A stretch of 64,000 nucleotides of DNA from Schistosoma haematobium (lineage: Eukaryota; Platyhelminthes; Trematoda; Strigeidida; Schistosomatidae), in contig NC_067201.1 in assembly GCF_000699445.3 (NCBI RefSeq), positions 15,741,501 to 15,805,500 of the forward strand. The letters are read 5' to 3'. Below the pieces are notes generated by a model. That model was given only the letters and a program-made list of their open reading frames with translations. It searched no databases and was not told where the DNA came from. Both the position numbers and the translations under genes were made by a program. Below are positions 49,201 to 60,959 of the stretch, one piece after another. How positions within the stretch are numbered: position 1 is the stretch's first letter; the number at the start of each line of letters is the position of its first letter.

Positions 49201-51362
49201 GGTATGTTCAGAACTTTGAGCTGGATGGTTGGGTCGTGAAGCTCTCAGTGCTTTTCTAGCGAACATCATTATCAGCACATACTTCAGAAAGAAGAGTTAC
49301 TAGGATCTCACCATAGTTCACTAACAACCAGTTCTGTTGAAATATATCATAAATGGTTTTTTGTCCATAATTGTGTGAATGTTTTTTCGATCCTTGATTA
49401 AAACAGCAACAACCGATCGACTACTATATTAAGCTGTATTCAGATCCATTTAATTACACATACTACACAGAGAAATGGGAAGACATATCTAATGGACTTA
49501 TTATAGAAAGTAGCCACCCAGAAGATTTCACCATGGAATGGTGATCTAACGTCTCACCATGTATTAAATCAACAGAAAAAATTGACAAGTGGATAGTATA
49601 TGTTTTTAGAGTTCCCCACCATCAAAACAAACATACAAACAACAGCCACAGAATCACGAACAATAACAACGACCCATCGAATTCCATCCAGGTCAACAGA
49701 ACAAGCTATTAGTCAGTTGGGAGGAAATCCCAATTAGTTGGCACTTTTTGTGAAATATGCGCTGCTACTGATGTCTTTTAGAAAGACAATGAAAGCTTCA
49801 CACGACTAAATCATTCAGGTACCTAAGGGAACATAACACAAGTGAAAATGTTTTATCTACTATAGGATTCAAAATTCGTTAATTAAAATTAGGAGGTATC
49901 ACAAGTGAATTTGTTATGCTGTGTTGTCGCTAGAATCTGATATAGATATACAAACTTCCTACATACGAGTCCAAACCAGCTAACTGAGCGAGAAAACCAA
50001 GAGTAAGAAGCTTTTATTGACAAAACCTAATCGAGAATTTACGCGCAACGCATAAATACTTATCACTTCCCCTTAAAAAGTTATAATTCTTCTCTCTTTC
50101 TTTAGAAAGTAAAATCTTGGCCAACAGTGTCCATCTGTCGTTTGGTTTATGTGTTATTAATACCGTGTTTTAGGATTTTAGTTAAATACGCAAATATAAG
50201 CATTTTAAGGTTACAAGGAAAAAATAGAACACTGCAGTCAGCGTATTTTATAGATACAGTAAACTCATATTTAATAAAAATGAACTGACAGTTCTAGTAA
50301 AAAGCCATGACCAGTGGAGTTTAACCATGTCAAGTGTGAAACAGTCACCCACCAGTAACATTAGACGTAGTTGCACAATATCGTGAATTCACTGGAGTTA
50401 GACAAGTAAACTATTGGATACCGGCTCCGTAGTCTAGATGTCAAGACCAAGTCACAAGATCTCGAGCTTGAGTTTAAACTATCATGAGATTGTGAATGCA
50501 TACCGTTGAGAGGTCCCTTACTAAGACGAAAGACCTGTTCAATGATCTCCAGTTTTAAGCGGCTATCCAAATAGGGTTAAATCTATTACACAAGCTATAA
50601 AAATTAACATAGTTGTCATCAAGTAAAGTTACAAGTACACAACATACGCTTAACTCCGTCTGACGTTGTTCATCATCAATTAACTGTTTTTTTAACTGTT
50701 CTAATTCTTTGGCTCTGTGAGAACATAAACTAACATATTCTTCTTCTGCTTTTGTATGCGCACTGTATTCTTCCGCCAAAAGTTCATCTAGTTTAGCCAA
50801 ATCTATTTTTACCTCATCCAGCTTAGCTTGTACATCTGGCAATTCCTGATAAGTGAAAAATAATATTCAGACAAAAATCTGTTAAGAATTGCCAATGTAA
50901 ATAAATTTTAATACATATGTTTATTATTATTAATGTGCTGAAGAAAGACCTCTTCTCAAGTGAATCAAAAAATTCTGTGAGGACAATGAAGAAGGAAAGG
51001 TTAAAATGACCGTCGACCTTTTGCGTTGATGAAAATATCGAACATATTCGGTTTTTTATGACTGAAATTCGTTGACTCACTGTCGATAGAACAAATTTCG
51101 GAAAATAATCGGTGTATACGATTTTTCTGGTACACAAAACGAGACTATTGAAGGTCCCAGATTCCGGGGACTTTCAGAAATATTTCGAACAATGAAAACA
51201 AAGATAAAGAGTACTCGAAAACGAATATAATTGAGGTAGTTTAAAATTCGCAAAATATTTTTTATAACCTTAGTTTGCGCATTTGTTGGATAGAGTAGTC
51301 ATCATGGAAACGAGAAAAGTCGAACCTACTGAAGTGATGAAGGGCAACACAAGCATAAAATC

Positions 51363-51409
<47 letters not shown>

Positions 51410-52325
51410 GAATTTACAAAACTTACTGAACTATCGATTGACGATTGAAGAGTTTCGAGACGTTCAACCAATTCACTTAGTCGTTGTTCTTTAGAAGTCA
51501 AAGCCAAAGTCAACTGTTCAACACAAGCCTTCACATTTTGAACTAGCAATGGTAATTGCTTAGCAATATCAAATCCTTTGCGATATGTGCAAACTTCCAA
51601 ATTACAGTTTTTGGTGATCTGTGAAAACGGTGGTTTCTGTAAAGGATCAATAAGTGTGCAGAATTTACGACCGATGTATTGGAAACGAAAAAGTTCAATG
51701 ACAAAAAGTTAACGATATTGTGGTTATAATTATACGTAAAGTATAACCTGGTACATCCGTTCAAGTTAACAGACTACTTCAGAACGAGTTAAAATTACTA
51801 TGATAAATAGTAGCAGTGTTATTGGAAAACGAGGATATTTATGCAGAAAAACAAAATCTGCTTCCTACTAAAAAGGACTCTTCGGCAATGTTGGTCTACG
51901 ATCCCACTAGTGATTAAACACACAGTAGGACGAAAAGGCTGCTCAGTGTCTTCTGGTTTCGAAAGTTATCTAACTAAGGTCAGACTGTGTTATGAACTGT
52001 GAAATTCAATAATTTTCACAAACCAACATACTAAGAAGATTATTATTAGATTGTGCGTACAGAAATAAGATGTGGAATCATCGCTTAGGCATACAGTAAC
52101 AACAAACCCATTGAAAAAGCAGCGGCTACAAGGCACTGAAATATTCATCACTAAACATATAAGACCAGAGTAAATATACAATATAAAATCTTTATCCTCA
52201 CATACAAATATCAATCTAGAAACTGACAGTAAAATAGGTACCAGGAACGAATACAAAACGATCATACAATTAAATTAAAATACAATTGGTGGACATCACA
52301 GAAACTAGTAAGTCATGAAACAATA

Positions 52326-52357
<32 letters not shown>

Positions 52358-53795
52358 TAATAATAATAATAACAATAATAATCATAATAATAATAATCAC
52401 ACAGCTCTACGATCAGAGATGCCATTGTTAATTTATTTAAGCTACTAAAAGATTACGTACACTGATAACTTAACTGAATATCAAAAATTACATGAATGAA
52501 TATTTGTCCGATGGATTTATGCTGCAATCTATTCGCTACATTATGAAAGTGCCTTAACTATTTAATCTTTACACACCGCTCTCAGATGAAATAAGTTGGA
52601 GTGATAGGTACTGTCTTTCTAGAACATATGCATACTTTTTTTAACAATAAATAAATAAGTACAGACCCTTAGTGATCCGACAAGACGATTATAAGCGTCC
52701 AAAGTAGGGGCGATGGTGCCTTCTGAACGTGTATAATCCAATTCTTTTTGTTCAACTTCTTTAATTAAATCATCTTTAGCATGCAATCGAGCATCGACAC
52801 GTTCCCGAAGCATAATATATTCTTGAGCTAGTCGTCCATAACTAGAAAAGAAATACTACTTTAGGAGAAAAACTGGACAAATAGGAAATACAATAACACT
52901 TGGTTTCTCATCCGTATTACTTTGGATACTTGTGTAATAAAATTTACGCTTATATTTTAATGGTTAAGTTCTATCGTTTCTCTTTCACTATTTTAAAAAT
53001 TTTGTGTTGAAAATTAGTGAAGGTGAAGTTCGTTCAATACATATTGTTAGTAGTTAGAACGCGCAGTTTTTAATTAGTAGGTGAGTTCTACAAAACCTAA
53101 ACAATTATTTCAGTTCGGGTATCCTGTTATTATTACTGCCACCTCACAAAAACACTGAGACTCAAAGACAAGTACATATACTTGTACTTGGTTAACAAGT
53201 TCTTTAGAGATATTGACATTTGTAAACAGTGATTAAATACATGTATTTAACGAACCTGATGATTTTTCATAAGAAATTTACTATCATATTTCAACTACGA
53301 GTTATGCATATTAATTGCTTGAGTCTGATGAAGTTAGCTTTCAGCACAGCAATAAAACATCTTAATAATTCAATTAATTCATAATATAACATACCTAAAA
53401 AATATTAGTGTCTGTGGTAAACACTTCATCGTTCTTAACTAGGTTGGATTGTGAACGATTGGAATGGGACTCAATAGAATATGATATTTGATATTTTAAA
53501 ATCCAATCATTTATGTTTTCGTGGATATGGACTGCTGATTAATTTTAAAGGATAATCAAATACCTGTTTAAAGCTTTTTGAATTTTATTCGTTCCACGAC
53601 TAGTCAGACATGATCAACGTAGAGCCTAGAAAAACGTGTACCGACCCACGAAGTTATCATAAGATGTTAGCAGTCAGTAAGCTACAACTGTACCGATGTG
53701 TCTCAGCCCCGCTAACTAGAGAGAGGAGTCCAGGTGCACAAGAGGGAAATGTATTCCACAAGCAGCCAGAAGCAAGAACGACAAGCACAACTCAA

Positions 53796-53866
<71 letters not shown>

Positions 53867-56093
53867 TCAGTCAGCTTCAACGTACGACCAGGCACATATA
53901 TGCATCGGTCCAAGTTTCCATACCTCATTAACACGACAAGATGAACACCAGATTCACAAAAGTAGTTAATTCAGAGGTGGCAATATATAAAAGAAAGATT
54001 GGATATAAGGATATAGTACAGGAGGAAAGAATTAGTTCGTAGAAAGAAAGATATAAAGCGATTTTAATCTCTTAGTTTAAGGGAAGACAGAGAGTGTATA
54101 CACCGACGCCATTGTGATCGATTCTCAGCTATGTCACCCACAGTCTCCAACCATTGGTCACAATAGTCGCGTTGACCCCAAAAAAGCAGTCTGCATCTAT
54201 CAACATTGCTAGGACTAGAAGTTAGTGACTCCAAAGACTGATGTCACGTTTTGGTTTGGCCAACCCTAACTTTCTTCCAACCATCACCAACACTAGTCAG
54301 CAGCATTGCGCGTTGTGGTAATCGGTAGTCAGGCATACGTAACACGTGCCCCAACCATCTCAGTCGATGAAGATTCACAACCTCATCAACTGATTTGCCA
54401 TCATTCCCTAATACCCTGTGTCTAACCTCACTATTACTTACCCGTTGATCCCAGCAGACGCCAGCAATATTTCTAAGGCATCTGTGGTCAAATACTAGTA
54501 GCTTACGAGTATCTTCTACTCTTAATGGACATGTTTCGCTGCCGTAAATTAAACCAGAACGGTCTACCGCGCAATATACTCGTCCTTTCATCGATAGACG
54601 GATATCTCGCCTTCGCCATAGGTGACGCAAGTTGGCAAAAGCCAAACGAGCTACCTGAATCTGTGCTGAGATTTCGTCAGACACTAACCCATTAGGGCTG
54701 ATCAGACTTCCAAGATAAGTGAAGTTGTCAACGCGTTCGACTACTTCACTCCCTATCCTTAGTTCAGGTGTTAACGCAGACCAGTCCTGAAGCAACAACT
54801 TGCATTTAGAGGGAGAGAAGAGCATTCCAAACATTCTGGCATTGTTGCTTAGTGCTACCAGAAGACTCTGCATTGTATCAGCGTCTTCACCAAACAGGAC
54901 TATGTCACCCGCGTATTCTAAATCGATAAGTGGACCTCCTGGGAGATCAATACCCGAGAATTCAGTCGACGAGAAAGTTATTTCCATCAGTAGGTCTATG
55001 ATGCAGTTAAACAAGATATTAGCAGAAGATGAATAACAAAAAAAAATGATCGAAATAATGTATTTGAAATAGTAATGAGAAAGAAGCATTGAAAATATAG
55101 TTCGAAACGATAGGATGAAGAGGTACCTATGAAGAAGTACTGCAATTTAAGATCAATGAACGTTCTTCGTTCATAATCAAGACTTGGTTTGAAGGAATAC
55201 GCTAATAAGATAACTAATGGGAAAAATCAATATGAATAACAGTTTGACATCTTTCAACTGGTATTAACTACTTATATGGTTTAAAATAATCACTTTAAAA
55301 AAATAAGTCGAACGATTATTATTTGAAAACTTGTAAAAAATTGAGATAAGTATGATTGGTAAATTTAACAAAATTAACGAGTGCTTAGTTTAAAAAAGAA
55401 TAGAAATAGTCTAATATTCTAGACGCAAATATTATGTAGTGTGCTAGAAAGACTTAGTGGTTTCAACACTTAACGTCAAAATAACTGGGCGACAGTTTGT
55501 AATATTGTACTACTTATTTCAATTTGTAGGCTGTGAGCGGGCAGAAGTTGGAAGTTGAATGTAAACACTTCTACTCAGTAGATAAACCATAAATAATATA
55601 TTTATTGAAAAAAGAAAACATACCCAGCATCTTCTTGTTCCTTTACTTTTGCACGTACTGTAGCCAACTGTTGTTCTGCTTCTTTGTTTTTTAATTCAAG
55701 TTCCTTTAAAACTTCTGTGCGCTCTTCGTCTAAAGACTGTCGAAAAGCATATTTTCTATTACATACATAAACATTTTGTTAATTGCCGCACATTTAACAC
55801 GGAATTATAGTATGGTCAATATACAGAGATGAGTTGAAAATGTGCTTTTTACCTAATAACAGAACTACGTAACAATATGGTAAAATATAACTAATACAAA
55901 CCAAAAACCAAGGAAGGGTCTATCAGTGGATCAAATCATGAACCATATCTTTCAAATGACAGCTAAAGATATAACATTTTGTTGGTAGGTCACTCATTTG
56001 ATTAAGACATGTTTTATGCAGGGATTGCGCTTATTGCCTTAAAAATGAGCAGATCAACGGTAATAAATAGGCAAAAAGTAGAGCCCTTCGGTG

Positions 56094-56143
<50 letters not shown>

Positions 56144-58262
56144 TGGGATATTCCTGACTGCAACTTCGACTTAGCTAACTCGCTTCCTTGTTTCGGAACA
56201 TAGTACGTTTTTGTCCAAGAAGTGTGCTGATTCTGGGGAGTAGTCGGATGGAGTAGTGTCCGAAGAATACTAAGCAATGAAAGTAACTTGGTCGGATTAG
56301 CAAGAGTTAACACCTTATTGTTCAAAAATTTCATAAATAGAGAGTAGTATTTGGTACAGTGGACAAACATACTTGAAGATCAGGTATCTAAACCACTTAG
56401 TCAGTCATATTACCATGTTGATTTTAAGTGTACTAATTTGTGAGTAAAAACGATCGCACGATAACCAACAATACAATCAAACAGTTAATGTAGAATTGGA
56501 CATCGTGGATTGAAACCAGAGACTCAATAGGTAATAGACTAATGTCGATATCACTAAGTCACAAATCTATTATGACCTGAGCGAATTTTCATAACTTCTA
56601 GTATGACATTTATCACCAAGTAGTACTGAAAACGTAAGTAAATCATGCTACGAAATATACCATTTAAATTTATGAGTATTTGAAAGATGAGAAATGGTTT
56701 GATACTACTATTAAATGATCTTTTAGGTATCAGATTAATATAGACAGAAAGCGTATACAATAATGGGTTTTATTCAAACATTGTGGTTTCTGTACGAAGA
56801 GTTAACTGGAACATTCTGATCAAACGCTGTTGTTAAAATCTTGATCTTGGAGACAGAATCCAAAATAAGGACTAGATAAGCGTGACTTTGGTTACTAATA
56901 AGTGCTCCATCTATGTAAATATCAGTAATAGTTCTAGTTTCTTGGAGGTAACGTCTGAGACAGTGAAACTAGGTGATCCTGCTAGGAGTAGGTGCCAGTT
57001 GGAGGAGCGTAAATAGGCAGAGGGTTTTAGAAACTAAGACCCAATAACTGAAAGTCAAGTGTTATGCCTATGAGGTCAACTTTCCAAGTGATAAGAACTG
57101 ACTAGGTACCTTGTAAGGAACAATTAACATATAACAGCACTTTGAAGGAAAATAAAAATATACCTTTAACTTAGCTATCTGAGATTCATGGTCGCGCAAC
57201 TTTTCGTCTAGTGATTTTAAACTGAATTCCGTCTCAGCTAATTGAGTTCTTAATGATCTTTCTTCTCCGTCTACATTATTTATACTATTCATTTCTTTAT
57301 CCACTTCATTCAGACGATCATAAAGCTTCTTCATATCATCTTCACTTGGAGCGTTCAATACTCTGTTGATACGACAACGGTAATCCTCAATGCAAAAAAA
57401 CAAAGCCATTCTTTCGAAAATAAGTACCATTTTCTCAGAAAAGCGGGGGTAAGAATGCATTTAAAATTAATTTCATTTACCTTGGATGGAATCCAGGTTA
57501 TAACATAAATATTCAGTTTCAGGTTGCAAAAGAAGAGAATTTTCACACAAAAACTTGAATCCTAAAATCTAACTTAGTGCATTAAGTAAAGACGGTATAT
57601 TTGTTTATAAGGTTGTCAGATAATATTGACCAAGAGTGGAACCAAGTCCATTCATCAACCATTTAGACGCAAAATGTTAGCCAGAGTGGCGGGTAGATCG
57701 AGAATGAATAAGAGTGGTCAAACAAAGAAACAGGATCAACCCATGAATTCATTATTAACTGGAGGGAGTTGAAAGCTTTGGATCCAATCGATTATTGCAG
57801 TCAACGGTAAATCTTTAGGCAAGACAAATCAGAATCACTCACAATGATACAGCGGCACAATTGTTTCTCCGTGAAATTTTGAGTTTCACTATTATTTTAA
57901 ACTTTCTTCATCAACTCGTTTCAGTGCTTCAAAACTACACTCATGGTGTTTAGTTTGTGACCAATACTGATGTTATTTACGTTCATACGCTTTTGATATG
58001 GTTTATCGTTGTACTGTCGATCGGTGTTGTTGAAAGAACTGAGCTAAATATACCGCTTGGTACTTTTAAAACATCTAACTTTGGTGACTAATCAAATGTC
58101 GCAAGATAGAAATAATATTAATTATTAAACAGAGACCGAACGTATTTTTGAGTAGCACAAGGTGATACAGTGAACCAATCCACATTTGCCAAATGAGAAA
58201 GCCACGTTGTGACCCTGACCACAAGCGCTTGTTACTGATAAAAAAATGAGTTCATTTCCTAA

Positions 58263-58315
<53 letters not shown>

Positions 58316-59995
58316 GTTTGCGCCACACTGGACGCAAAAACGCCACACTAAAAAGACCCATTAGAACTGAATTGAGTAACGAGAAAACCAAAAATAGGTT
58401 CCAGGAACAACTGAGGTCACACTTAGGTAGTTCTGAAAACGAGGCTGACCCTTATGTTGCTTGGAAAGATATACAAACAGCTATAGAAGCAGCAGTGAAA
58501 TCTATCAATGATTTAAACCACATGGTTACAAAGAATCAATGGATTTCTTTAAGGTCTATTGCACTGATGGATTTTCGCAAACTCACCCCATCAGGTTCTG
58601 AACGCGATGAAGAGCGTAAACAAATCAGATCTAGGTTAAGCAGAAGTCCAAGAAACGACCGTGAGCAGCGGTGGGCAACGAAAGCAAAAGAGATGGATGA
58701 AGTCACTAACTTCTAGTTCTAGCAATGTTGATAGATGCAGACTGCTTTTTTGGGGTCAACGCGACTATTGTGACCAATGGTTGGAGACTGTGGGTGACAT
58801 AGCTGAGAATCGATCACAATGGCGTCGGTGTATACACTCTCTGTCTTCCCTTAAACTAAGAGATTAAAATCGCTTTATATCTTTCTTTCTACGAACTAAT
58901 TCTTTCCTCCTGTACTATATCCTTATATCCAATCTTTCTTTTATATATTGCCACCTCTGAATTAACTACTTTTACGAATCAGGTGTTCGTCTTGTTGTGT
59001 TAATGAGGTATGGAAACTTGGACCGATGCATATATGTGCCTGGTCGTACGTTGTAGATGACTGACTGACGACCCCACCATTGATTGAGTCCAGGAGTCCC
59101 ATAGTAGGACCACAGGGCTGCTCAATATTTTCTGATTTTCAATGGTTGTTTGACTGAGGTAAATCAGATACAGAGAAAAAAACATCTGTTACAAAAGGTG
59201 AAACACCGACATACTTCAATATCACTTGGAAATATATCAAGGCCTTCGCGTCTTCTTTTAAAAATAACTGACTTCAAATGAAAAATAATTTTATTCAGCG
59301 GCTCTTCTTCAGTATCTTGATCATCATCATACCCGAACACCGAAAAATTTATAGCCTAAACACAGATGAATATAAAGATGACCAATAATGAAATGATTAC
59401 GTCATTTGCATTTTCTGTTTCTTCTCTGAACCAGTCGAACGCTGCTAAAACTGAATTCCAGGCTTGAGGAGCACCAGGTGCTAACAAATGATGCTTACTA
59501 AGAACATTTGGGTAGCCTAGAATTTTAAGATAACTTCAGAAAAACCAAGGATTATGCTGTTTGCTTTTATAGAAAATTATTCTTACTTCAGACAAACTTC
59601 TTCCGCTTTCATTCCGTCGTTTTCAATACGAAAGGAGGGCTCAATTTGTCGAACAAGATGTTCGAATATTGAAAATATTTCTTTTGAGTTGGGTGAATGG
59701 AGGATTTTGGGAGAAAGGGAATTTGAATAGTCGGTGGTTTCCAGAAACTAAAGTCAAATGAAAGTTAAGCCTGTCAAAACATAGTTTACCTGGATTAAAC
59801 TTCCTATCATCTTAGTGATATTTGCTTTAGATTTAACCTCACGGTTAACAGGTTTTTGTTCCTGTGGACCAACAGATGAAGTCCTAAATAATGTTCAGCT
59901 AATGATTAACAAACAATCTACCTTGCTTTGATATTAGAAGGGATTCCAGTCATACGGCTCTTTCTCTCAGGTTGAAGACTGAAGTTTCGAGGCAT
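46267..59995 (-). CDS. NDC80: NDC80/HEC1 kinetochore protein
   Basis: NDC80 is the microtubule-binding subunit of the Ndc80 complex at kinetochores. Twelve exons join in phase: 59995..59922, 59883..59790, 59747..59587, 59533..59401, 59355..59215, 57385..57164, 55736..55624, 52841..52667, 51636..51427, 50845..50648, 48151..48056 and 46407..46267; 585 residues (human 642). A basic tail (MPRNFSLQPERKSRMTG) precedes the calponin-homology domain (about 57-155): YSNSLSPKILHSPNSKEIF, VRQIEPSFRIENDGMKAEE, LGYPNVLSKHHLLAPGAPQA and WNSVLAAFDWF. From about 215 the protein is mostly coiled coil (for example LAETEFSLKSLDEKLRDHES), ending ARRIENKVRKALEENSLSE and TAG. The first four introns are 38-53 nt and the next seven 0.6-2.8 kb, carrying LINE, SINE and microsatellite insertions. 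The donor after exon 8 (GTCTGT) is weak but the only one keeping frame. The tail basic residues are known microtubule and Aurora B sites in the family. Confidence 0.95.
46745..46925 (+). mobile_element. RTE-like LINE (family 2), 3' end, in NDC80 intron 11
   Basis: Encodes NDWIELETKAQDRLG and, after a stop, RTLVVGLYSIGG, ending GGTAACAGGCGTAAGTAAGC, the same 3' end as at 16.7 kb. Strongly 5'-truncated, antisense to NDC80. Confidence 0.7.
50405..50558 (+). mobile_element. decayed hammerhead SINE in NDC80 intron 10
   Basis: Begins CTATTGGATACCGGCTCCGT (head), then a worn B-box region, then GAATGCATACCGTTGAGAGG, TCCCTTACTAAGACGAAAGA and CAATGATCTCCAG in ribozyme order. The core is changed at several positions. 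Confidence 0.6.
51366..51407 (+). repeat. (TA)n microsatellite
   Basis: About 21 TA units in NDC80 intron 9, just beyond the exon 9 donor. Confidence 0.95.
51880..51995 (+). mobile_element. decayed hammerhead SINE tail in NDC80 intron 8
   Basis: TACGATCCCACTAG, ACACAGTAGGACGAAAAGGC, TGCTCAGTGTCTTCTGGTTT and CATGAACTG-like tail blocks follow the family order; stem II right arm GGAC and GAAA survive. Confidence 0.55.
52322..52397 (+). repeat. imperfect (TAA)n microsatellite
   Basis: AATAAT-type repeats with single-base interruptions (TGA, ACA, TCA) in NDC80 intron 8. Confidence 0.9.
53685..55029 (-). mobile_element. non-LTR retrotransposon family 1, longest copy (NDC80 intron 7)
   Basis: Minus-strand ORF from about 55030: ANILFNCIIDLLMEITFSS, DLEYAGDIVLFGEDADTMQS (the catalytic YADD box reads YAGD), FGMLFSPSKCKLLLQDWSAL, NFTYLGSLISPNGLVSDEIS, NLRHLWRRRDIRLSMKGRVY, then the same C-terminal part as the 31-kb copy, and a stop at 54244. 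The region beyond includes a (TA)n tract. It is 5'-truncated inside the reverse transcriptase. Sense with NDC80. Confidence 0.9.
53798..53863 (+). repeat. (AT)n microsatellite inside LINE 3' region
   Basis: About 33 AT units between GACAAGCACAACTCAAGC and CAGTCAGTCAGCTTCAA. The 31-kb copy has only about 16 bp here (ATATATACATATAT), so the run expanded within the element. Confidence 0.95.
56098..56142 (+). repeat. (TA)n microsatellite
   Basis: About 22 TA units in NDC80 intron 6. No known element recognised on either flank. Confidence 0.95.
58263..58313 (+). repeat. (TA)n microsatellite
   Basis: About 25 TA units in NDC80 intron 5, directly before the plus-strand LINE derivative. Confidence 0.95.
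58320..59065 (+). mobile_element. internally deleted LINE family 1 derivative (NDC80 intron 5)
   Basis: The plus frame encodes the linker between endonuclease and reverse transcriptase (KTKNRFQEQLRSHLGSSENE, KNQWISLRSIALMDFRKLTP, RSRLSRSPRNDREQRWATKA). At about 58701 it joins the terminal part of the same family: CACTAACTTCTAG, then CFFGVNATIV-like codons and the CGTCGGTGTATACACTCTCT region, ending at (TGAC)n near 59065. The whole reverse transcriptase is missing. Antisense to NDC80. Confidence 0.8.
59080..59175 (+). mobile_element. decayed hammerhead SINE tail
   Basis: GATTGAGTCCAGGAGTCCCA, TAGTAGGACCACAGGGCTGC and TTCAATGGTTGTTTGACTGA follow the ribozyme-to-tail order with core changes. 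It lies directly after the LINE derivative, about 40 bp from NDC80 exon 5. Confidence 0.5.
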
Positions 59996-60740
59996 AGTTA
60001 AGTCTAAATAAGTACGAAATATAAAAAAATATATCAAAAAAGTAATTTTCACGTTATGAAGTAACTGAAAGATGGTGATTAAAATTTACCACACATATTT
60101 AAGGTAACCTAAGACAGAAAAGTACGAAAATCAAGATTATGGCAGTAGCACCCTATACGAAACCGCTCTGGAAAGTGAAAGTCATTCTGACAGTTTTCGT
60201 TGGATTATAGGAAAAACAAATAGAAAAAGAGACCTTAGACAAAATCAAACTGGTCTAACTCATAACCCTTTACAATGGAGGGGACTCAACGCAACGCAGA
60301 TTCAGGCAGAAACATGAACTGGTTCGAGTTGCCAAACCACATTCGCACGAGAATGAGCCCATTTGAGTGATTTTGAGTCACGTCACTCGACGTTTCCGAA
60401 AAATGGTCAAGATGATCGTTCGGACCAAAACGTCCGTAACTACTAATACGAATCAGATCAACAGCCAATGAGTTCATACACTTGGTCTGAGAGCTCCTAA
60501 CTCCTAACTTCCCAACTCATTAAACATTGGGCGTTCAGGTAGGCAAAGTAAAGGATACGTAGTTCTTGTAAACTCTTCAGACGATAGAGGTTTAAAACAC
60601 CAACCGACTTGACATATAAGTCCAGTACTCCACGCATAACCTCAACATTGGTCACTTGGTGGTCCTAACACAAACGATAAATACTTGGGACACCTATGAC
60701 CCAAGACTAGTAACTCACTAATTTCCATTACTTTTAAAGA
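59996..60740. other. upstream region of NDC80; no gene recognised
   Basis: Should hold the NDC80 promoter and 5' UTR. No clear core promoter motif can be singled out in this AT-rich sequence. Confidence 0.4.
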
Positions 60741-60744
60741 CCGT

Positions 60745-60955
60745 TTCACAGACATTAAGTAGAACACAGTAAGCGGATGAAGATTGTGTTAAAAAATCTA
60801 GATTACCCAATGCAAGTGACGCAAGTTTGCAGACGCCAAGCAAGTCTTCTGAATCCATGGAGATTTTATCAAATACCAGCCCACCAGGACTAATGGAACT
60901 CCAAAGATAAGTGAAGTGGTCAGCACTCAACTGCATTACTTCCTACAATGGTTAC
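60745..60955 (-). mobile_element. old fragment of LINE family 1
   Basis: The minus-strand frame reads FTYLWSSISPGGLVFDKIS and LASLALGNL, matching NFTYLGSLISPNGLVSDEIS and RLAFANL of the 54-kb copy. An insertion and frame damage show it is old. Confidence 0.65.
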
Positions 60956-60959
60956 ACGT

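Noticed and set aside
53734..53931. ORFs made of Tyr-Ile repeats (also at 51.3, 56.0 and 58.1 kb)
   Set aside because: They are translations of TA microsatellites.
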